Positions 17,605 through 23,227 of a stretch of 23,227 nt of DNA are shown here, in pieces (the first letter of the stretch is position 1; every line of letters starts with the position of its first letter). Where the stretch lies: contig BFEA01000622.1 of the NCBI GenBank assembly GCA_003427395.1, positions 83,555-106,781 of the forward strand, written 5' to 3'. This DNA is from Chara braunii. Taxonomy: Eukaryota > Streptophyta > Charophyceae > Charales > Characeae. The notes beneath the pieces were generated by a model. That model saw only the letters and a program-made list of their open reading frames with translations. It did not search any database and had not been told where the DNA came from. The translations under genes and the position numbers were made by a program.

Positions 17605-19838
17605 ATGGAAGGAGAGGGGAAGGCAAGTAAACAACGAGCAAGTAAGAATTCTGGGAGCATGGAACAATCTCTGAAAAAATCGAAGGGGACACCGGCCGCT
17701 AGGGTGGGGAGTCAGGAGGCACGGGGGTCTAAGAGGCAACGCACCCCGGTTCCGAGGGGTGCACCTTCCACAGGCACTCCGTCGACTCGTGTTCGGGGCT
17801 CTGGACCGGATAAGGCTGTGTTGATGACTGGCGGGCCTGTGGGTCAGGAACGTGTGCCTGGTCCGCTGCAGGGAAGATCTGCAGTGGAGGTTATGCCCGG
17901 ACGTAAACCGTCTGGTGAACGTAAACCGTCAGTTGAAACGACTGCCGCGGGTCGGCGAGATGATGTGCCCGTGGTTGATCACAAGGACAAGTTCTGGATG
18001 TTGGACTGGGTGGGGGAAATCGGACAACCATCGAGTGGCCTTGTTCTATACGTGGTATTAAAGAAAATATTGTGCAGGTTGGCGGCCTGGTGAGGTGGAC
18101 TGGACAAAATGCGTCGTCTGCAATGTTCGAGTTAACGATGGTCCTGAATGGAAGAGGGGAAAGAATACCAAATGTCAAACACGTCGCTCTTCGATGGGCC
18201 AAACACGCGGGGTTTGGAAAGTCGCTGGTTGATGTGTTCAACCCACCAGGGACAGCGGAAGTGAAGTTGCCTAACCTCGTCGACGTCCTCGGGTTTTTCG
18301 ACAGTGATGTGATCGCGGGCGAAGAGCCGGTTGTGCATCCAGAAGACCGCATATCGGAGCCTAAATGCGTGCTTTCGAAAACCGTGGAGACAGGGCCTTC
18401 GATCACGATCCGCGATACGCCGCCTGGTCCGAAAGCTGGGCAGATTGGAGAGAAGGGTCCGTGTCGCGGACTGGTCGTGTCGTCAGCCCCTATGAAGACC
18501 AGGCCAATGGTAGCCAAAGCACCAGTTGCCTTGGGCAGCTTGCCGCCCTATGTTGCGGCCACCAAGGGACCTCTCCCCTTGGTGGGCCAGCAGCGCTATG
18601 ACTACACTGTGCCAAGCCACGCAGAGGAGGCCCATGAGTATTTTGGAGATGAGGATGAAGAGAACATCGAGGAATATTCGGAACGAGCAGGAGGACAGGA
18701 ACAGTATGCTGCGGGTGTCGGCGGCATGGCGAGGCATTCAGGAGAGACAAGTAAAGTGGTTGGATAGGATGAAGACAGTGAGCACACTATGAGCGAATTG
18801 GGTGGAGATGTTGGTCTGGCAGGAGGATATGGGAGCAGCTACGAAGGATGTGAGGGGGATGTACATCCAACACGAGGGGGGGTGCACCACGCGAGAGTGG
18901 CTGTGGCTGGGCATACAGATGCTGCAGGGCTCGCTGAGTGAAAGAGGAATCACAGGCAGGAGAGGAGAAGTGCTTTAGATAGTAAATGGAGTAAGCAAGA
19001 AGCAGGTGAAAAAAGACAATTGAAAATATTGCCCGTGGATGAGGCGGTCCAGCGAACACGGGAGACTGAGGCGGCGACGAAGAAAAAGCAGCAGCCAAAG
19101 AAAAGAAAGGCAAAAGGTGGTGTTATGGAAAAGCCTTACGTTTTTCCAGTGGATCAACCACAATCGGATGAAGAGGCCAAAGGGAAGACAGTTACTAGGC
19201 CGCCAAGTTTGCGAAATGTGTCATCGATGACTTCTTCTGGTGTTCTCAGCAAAGGCTTCTTCCTTGAGTTGGACGAGTGTGGGAACCAGTGTCTAGACAT
19301 GGAATTCATTTCTGTCCAGTTCGACAGAATTCTGGATATCCCCGACGGGGAATTCAGATACAATCAACGCTATCTTGTGCAGCAGACGATTGATGACATT
19401 TATGACGCAATGGTTGCATCGGGTGAGGCTGCTATCAGAGAGAGAACGACTGGAGGTGCCGGTGTGAATGTTTGTACATTGTATGAGAAGCCTGTCCTTT
19501 TGTTGGTTGCGCTCCGTGATACATTGCATACTGACGCTTCAGGGAGGATTGTGAGAGCAAGGAGGGTGTTGCCCGATGAATTCGACCTCGAATCTATGAA
19601 CAAGTACTACTACTACCCTCTCAGCGGTCAACATAACGTGGCGGCGGCAAGAAGGTGTTTTGTTGAACGCCCTGACATCGCACAAGAACTCCGATTGGAT
19701 CGCTGGACTGCGAGACCTGTTTATTATCCGGATAAGAGCATGGACAGTTACTGTTCTGAAGCTAAAGGCGGCTTTGTGGCAGGAGATGTTCCTGCTGGTC
19801 CGTGGATCCGAACCTGCCATGCACGGTTCCTCAGATAA
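17605..19838 (+). pseudogene. GQH gene: basic, probably nuclear protein with ParB/Srx-like domain, broken
   Basis: One gene of about 740 codons is followed from ATG 17605. A one-base frameshift near 18041-18053 joins DHKDKFWMLDWVGEIGQPSSGL to the next frame (GIKENIVQVGGLVRWTG). Stops TAG 18765 and TGA 18939 interrupt it, and it ends at TAA 19836-19838. Parts in order: a basic Lys/Arg/Ser-rich N-terminus, a conserved-looking domain (FWMLDWVGEI to NLVDVLGFFDSDV, about 17990-18310), an acidic tract (FGDEDEENIEEY), a strong bipartite-like nuclear localisation signal KKKQQPKKRKAK (about 19081-19116), then a C-terminal domain from about 19240. That domain has FDRILDIPDGEFRYNQRYL, a helix TIDDIYDAMVAS, a strand KPVLLLVALRD and YPLSGQHNVAAARR (about 19612-19660). 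Order and spacing resemble ParB/sulfiredoxin-fold proteins (QPR-like strand, I..L..S helix, GxRRxxA-like turn). The fold is inferred only; no function is known. The 3' end runs into array D elements, so the true C-terminus may be altered. Confidence 0.6.
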
Positions 19839-20140
19839 TCGTCAATTTCGGATCCCAACGGACTTCGGATTCTATGAAATGCGAAGTCCGCTGAGATCCG
19901 AACTTCTCGTGCACGGTTCGTCGGAAAACCGTCAGGTTCGGACCCCGACGTACTTCACCTTTCGGGTGGTGCGGGTTCTGACTGTGGACTTTCTGGCGAC
20001 CCGTGGATTGCCACAACTTTTTATTCGTACGAAAGTGAAGTCCGCCTGGATCCGAACTTCGTGGCAGTTTGGGACGTCGAGTTTGGGAGACAGCTTCGTC
20101 TTTCCCGCGCAGTCTCACCAAGTTCGGATCTAGGCGAACA
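19797..20140. repeat. Array D, first cluster: AAGTTCG-N8-CGAACTT elements
   Basis: Six 22-bp elements with near-complementary 7-bp arms occur in both orientations, at 19797 (weak), 19843, 19884, 19934, 20038 and 20120. The spacer normally contains GGATC. A 90-bp tandem duplication (GATCCGAAC at 19805 and 19895) accounts for some of them. The first two overlap the end of the GQH reading frame. Confidence 0.75.
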
Positions 20141-20398
20141 TGTCGTGGGGCGTGTTTGCGGCTGGCCTGCGGGCCGGTAGATGTGAACACCGACGAAGCC
20201 GTCCACCCGAAATCGGATCTTCGGACATACGCTCCGTCTAATGCCATGGGTCACACATCGCGAGACATGCCGCGTTTACGAGTGTCTCCGTGCCCGTGTG
20301 TGTCGTCGGGCATGTGCGCGTGGTGTGCAGGTTGCGTGATGGAGGGGACCTTCTCGACACCACGGGTCTTCAAGTCGATCTTCTCGACACCACAGGCC

Positions 20399-21346
20399 AT
20401 GAGTGTCGAGACGCACATTCGCTTAGCAGAACCTTTTTGTCCTTGTGCGAAATCCGTGTGGCATTTGAACGGTGTGACAACGATCCACGAAGCGACCGCA
20501 GAGGACTTCGACGAGGACCCATGGATGACCGTCGTCCCGTGCATGGACGCGCATCTTGACGACTGGGGCGAGGGCAATTGGGACATTATGGAGAGTCACT
20601 GCCCGTGGGCAAGCCATTACAAGTTCGCGAATATGTTGGAGTTCGGGGACCTCATCCCAGTGCCTGACACCGTCCTCGGACATAAGTTCCTGAACCATAT
20701 GCGCAAAACACTAAGCTGCATTAGTCGCTATTTCAGTCGCCTCGAGTGCCACAACGTCAGGTCGTCGCCACGAACTTGGGGGGGCTCGCGAAAACAAGAG
20801 TTGGTGGACTATGCTCGTCGCTGCTCGTTCCTGGACCACTACCCGCTCCGTGGCCCCGGGATTTCTCCATGAGCTGTGTCGTACCACTGTGTGCGGTTGA
20901 CTGTGTCCGGATCTGATTTCACCAGAGTTCTGTGTGTCGCTGCTTCGAACAAGAGCAGGAAACTCGTCGACGCAGTTGTGCTTGTGTCGCGCAACGAGGT
21001 TGTGATTGAAGGGTCCAAATTTGTGCCGATGAGTGGGCCTGAACGTGTAGATGGGTGGCCAGATTTGGTGATAGCAGGTCAGGTTCGAAATTATTCATTG
21101 TGGCATGAGGTTGAGGAGAAAGCGGCTGACCTACGGGACTGCATAGGAAACTCCTTGGCGCGACCGGGGGTGTTTGTTAGGATGAAATATATGTCCGTTT
21201 TTTCGGAGAGTGCATCGGTCGACGAACCACAGACCCGCGTATACGGATCGTCACTAAATGCTTTGTATGGCTTCGGTTCACGACGTCGTCCCGGGGGATC
21301 CCCAAATGTTGCCGCATCCGAACCGGTCATTAGTCCTTTTGTTTGA
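20399..21346 (+). pseudogene. CPWAS family member 2, unknown function, one internal stop
   Basis: This is the paralogue of the gene at 15363-16235. From the first shared block to YPL the two align without gaps for about 120 residues (46 of 46 positions line up from TTI to CPWAS), with roughly one third identity. The downstream half matches as well: VSY, RVLCVA, VSRNEVVI, EVEE, DCIGNSLAR and an identical YGSSLNALYGFG. The single in-frame TGA at 20870-20872 lies in a place where CPWAS-1 is open, and the reading frame is otherwise continuous to TGA 21344. Upstream the frame is open to about 20069, but that part shows no similarity to copy 1, so ATG 20399 is preferred. The C-terminus is about twenty residues longer than copy 1. 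Function is unknown. Array D elements lie 259 bp upstream. Confidence 0.7.
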
Positions 21347-22426
21347 GGGAAAAGAACGGCGAGGGACGAGATGCGGTTGTGCTGCCTAAAATGTCATATT
21401 TGTAGGACTGCAGAGAAGTATGAGACTTTGCGGTTGCTGGTACACGCTGCACCGCACGCTTGTCGTGCAAATCCCTGGTCGTCGTTCGGTTCAGTGACTG
21501 ACGAAAGTCATGTTGGACGTCGGTCTCTGACGTCGTCTCCTTTCATGTCGTGCCCCGGCGAAGTTCGGATCTCGGCGAACTTCGCCTTCTGGCCTCTGCG
21601 TTAATTTGTCTTTGGTGTCATTGGCGTCGGGCGGGCCGCACTGTCGTTGCGAGATGCCAAGAGCACTCTTAGAGATCCCCGTCGCAAGGTCGCGCGAGCT
21701 TCGCGTTTCCTGAAACCCGTTGGAGATCCCGGTTGGCGTGCCCTCTTGTTGGAAATCCCGTTGACACCTTGCTAGGACACCTTGCTAGGACCCCAACTTT
21801 CTGTCTGTCTCTCTCGCAGCCTCCTTAGGTTCGGATCCCGACGAACTTCCTCTGACGCCTGTGTATTGAACGGGCGCTGGTCTTGATGATCCCCTGTGGA
21901 ATGCGACACGAGTATACCCTGATCCACAACTGCCACTCCAGGGACTCATGCAATGTTGTCGCGGCCGCTGCGTTCGAACTTGGCTTCATCCAATGACAAG
22001 TTGCGCATATCAAAAGAAGTTCGGATTTCGGCGAACTAGTCCTTCTCAACCGGTCTTTTGTGTTAGTGCGGCCTTTCTGGGTCGTGGTTTAGTCCACGGA
22101 CCGTGTGTCTTTAGACAGGCACGTCCTGGGGTTCGGCCTTTCCTTCTCAATCGTCCTGCAGTTCGGATCCCGGCGAACTTCACGTTTCGGTGGGTGCGTT
22201 GGTTTGTCTTTGGACAGGCATGTCCTGGGGTTCGCACAACCCGCCCGGCGAGGTGGATAACCCGTCTCCGACTTCTGGTTTCGATCAAATGTTGTTGCGG
22301 AGTGTGTTCGCTCGAGCACGGTTCTGGAACGCTGGCTGCGTGGGCTGGCTGTCTCTCTCTCTCTTGCGCCCCATCTTTTAGTGCGGATCTCGGCGAACTT
22401 CGCGTCCTGAACTGTCCGGGTTCCGA
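21347..22426. other. Intergenic DNA with array D elements and small repeats
   Basis: No gene is recognised. The region holds five D elements, a 14-bp tandem repeat (ACACCTTGCTAGG twice, from 21764), and a 99-bp duplication of GTCTTT(A/G)GACAGGC plus flank at 22107 and 22206. Confidence 0.5.
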
Positions 22427-22635
22427 GTGCTAAACGGAGGACACTGCCCCGTCCAACGCGAGCTTTGTGCGTCACCTCCCGTCCATTCCCCATCCGGTCG
22501 ACATCCGTGTTCCGAAAACACCAACGTGGTTGTCGCCCGGCTGCATGAAGCGTGTGCCCTTGTAAAGAATGATCTCATTGCAGGTAAGAGGTCATTGCTG
22601 GTCTTCGCGTTCGAAGTTCGCAAGGATCCGAACTT
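21561..22635. repeat. Array D, second cluster: dispersed 22-bp palindromic elements
   Basis: Copies of AAGTTCG-N8-CGAACTT are at 21561-21582, 21827-21848, 22017-22038, 22159-22180, 22379-22400 and, in reverse orientation, 22614-22635. Spacing is irregular (142-266 bp), unlike arrays B and C, while the 22-bp core is well kept and the flanks differ. That pattern suggests selection on the element or its independent mobility. Confidence 0.8.
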
Positions 22636-23227
22636 CGAGGTCCTCGGATGGCGTCATGTGACCGACGTGTTGAGGGCAAGGTGTGCCTCCTGTGTTTTTC
22701 GCTTGCGTTGTACTTTGACTGCGATTTGATGCTCACTGGTGTTTTATTTCTTTTCCGTTGTCGTCCGCAGACAATATGTCTTCGTCCAGGGGCGAAGGGG
22801 AGCCTGCAGCGACCTCCGGGATGGGATCTGGGAAAGATTATACAAAACGGTCGTCTACGACCTCGAGGACGTGGTCCGACCACGCTAGGTCGAAATGGTT
22901 CGTCAACTGGTGCTGTGGGGATGCATCAAACCCAGTGCAACAGCCGTGTGGTCCTGTGATCTTCGTCGAAGCCAACAAGCGGCGTAGGTGTGCTGGGCAG
23001 CGTTGTCGAGCGGGGAACCCCGGGGGCAAAGCCGGTGTTAGGCTGCGGACCCCGGACCCCCGCCGCGGGGTTCATCCAACCCCGCCACCGCCGGACGACC
23101 CCCGCCGCCGCCCAGCCCCGGGTACCCCGCCGCCTAACCCCGCAGGCCTGCCACCGGCCCCGCAACCCCGCCCCCGCATCGCCCCCGCACCGCAACCCCG
23201 CCACCGCAACCCCCCCCCGGGGAGACC
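22427..23227 (+). CDS. Partial unknown gene with one intron, running off the window
   Basis: Exon 2 begins at 22771. From the ATG at 22776 the frame has no stop to the end of the window (about 150 codons): MSSSRGEGEPAATSG..., then KWFVNWCCGD and PVIFVEANKRRR, then a Pro/Arg-rich tail that follows the C-rich low-complexity DNA after 23040. Upstream is a convincing intron, 22584-22770 (187 bp), with donor CAG|GTAAGA and acceptor GTCGTCCGCAG preceded by a T/C-rich tract. Splicing joins a stop-free upstream frame (22427-22583, no ATG) in phase to exon 2. Either the protein starts further upstream in another exon, or the intron is in the 5' UTR and 22776 is the start. Its distance after CPWAS-2 (about 1.43 kb) matches that of the GQH gene after CPWAS-1 (about 1.37 kb), so it may be the GQH counterpart of the second cassette. 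The N-termini share only low-complexity character. The product is unknown. Confidence 0.45.
22584..22770 (+). other. Predicted 187-bp intron
   Basis: The donor CAG|GTAAGA and the acceptor TTTTCCGTTGTCGTCCGCAG are close to eukaryotic consensus, with a possible branch site TGCTCAC about 35 bp upstream of the acceptor. A reverse-oriented D element lies inside it at 22614-22635. Confidence 0.5.
23036..23227. repeat. C-rich low-complexity tail of the window
   Basis: CCCCGCC/CCGCAACCCC words repeat to the end of the window. The Pro/Arg-rich reading frame across it may be real or may be chance. Confidence 0.6.

Noticed and set aside
21561-22400. GTTCGGATCCC looks like a tRNA T-loop (B box)
   Set aside because: The invariant A after TTCG is G in every copy, no acceptor or anticodon arms surround it, and the second arm makes a palindrome instead.

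Overview
The window is nuclear DNA of a eukaryote. Signs of this are coding stretches dense in nonsense codons and frameshifts, retrotransposon gag/protease remains, plant-type tRNA-Met primer-binding sites (TGGTATC...), GT/AG intron signals, long microsatellites, and no operons or ribosome-binding sites. The gag/protease relic and the primer-binding sites fit the plant lineage. A charophyte alga such as Chara is my best guess, but this rests on general resemblance and was not tested. Almost nothing here looks like an intact ordinary gene.

Layout. 1-1130: GC-rich hairpins, then an A-rich stretch and a 42-bp tandem repeat. 1132-1593 (-): a weak broken reading frame. 1620-2090: a composite of direct and inverted repeats. 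2316-2520: a short copia-like LTR followed by a primer-binding site. 2520-5680: mostly unassigned DNA with a large (GA)n tract. 5684-7890 (+): a decayed gag-protease region of a Ty3/gypsy-type element, cut off before reverse transcriptase. 7890-12420: AT-rich DNA carrying, on the minus strand, a decayed transposase-like gene (9314-12232) that resembles the DUF7869 family and has an RNase H-like D...D...D pattern.

12460-22640 is the most interesting part. It carries four arrays of short interrupted palindromes, A 12463-13190, B 14144-15126, C 16850-17440 and D 19797-22635. Each array has its own sequence class, but all share a GAAC/GTTC core flanked by CG-rich arms. Interleaved with them are two paralogous genes of a family I do not recognise (here called CPWAS, after a conserved motif) at 15363-16235 and 20399-21346. 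Between these lies a broken gene for a basic, probably nuclear protein (17605-19838) whose C-terminal part looks like a ParB/sulfiredoxin-fold domain with a GQHN motif (here called GQH). A partial gene with a credible intron begins at 22427/22776 and runs off the end.

The order is CPWAS, GQH, CPWAS, next gene, with start-to-start distances near 5.0-5.2 kb, which suggests a tandemly repeated two-gene cassette. Each of the four genes has palindromic elements ending about 140-260 bp upstream of its start: B before CPWAS-1, C before GQH, D before CPWAS-2 and before the last gene. Both CPWAS copies and the GQH gene contain premature stops or frameshifts, so the cassettes here are probably decayed copies of something that was, or elsewhere still is, functional.
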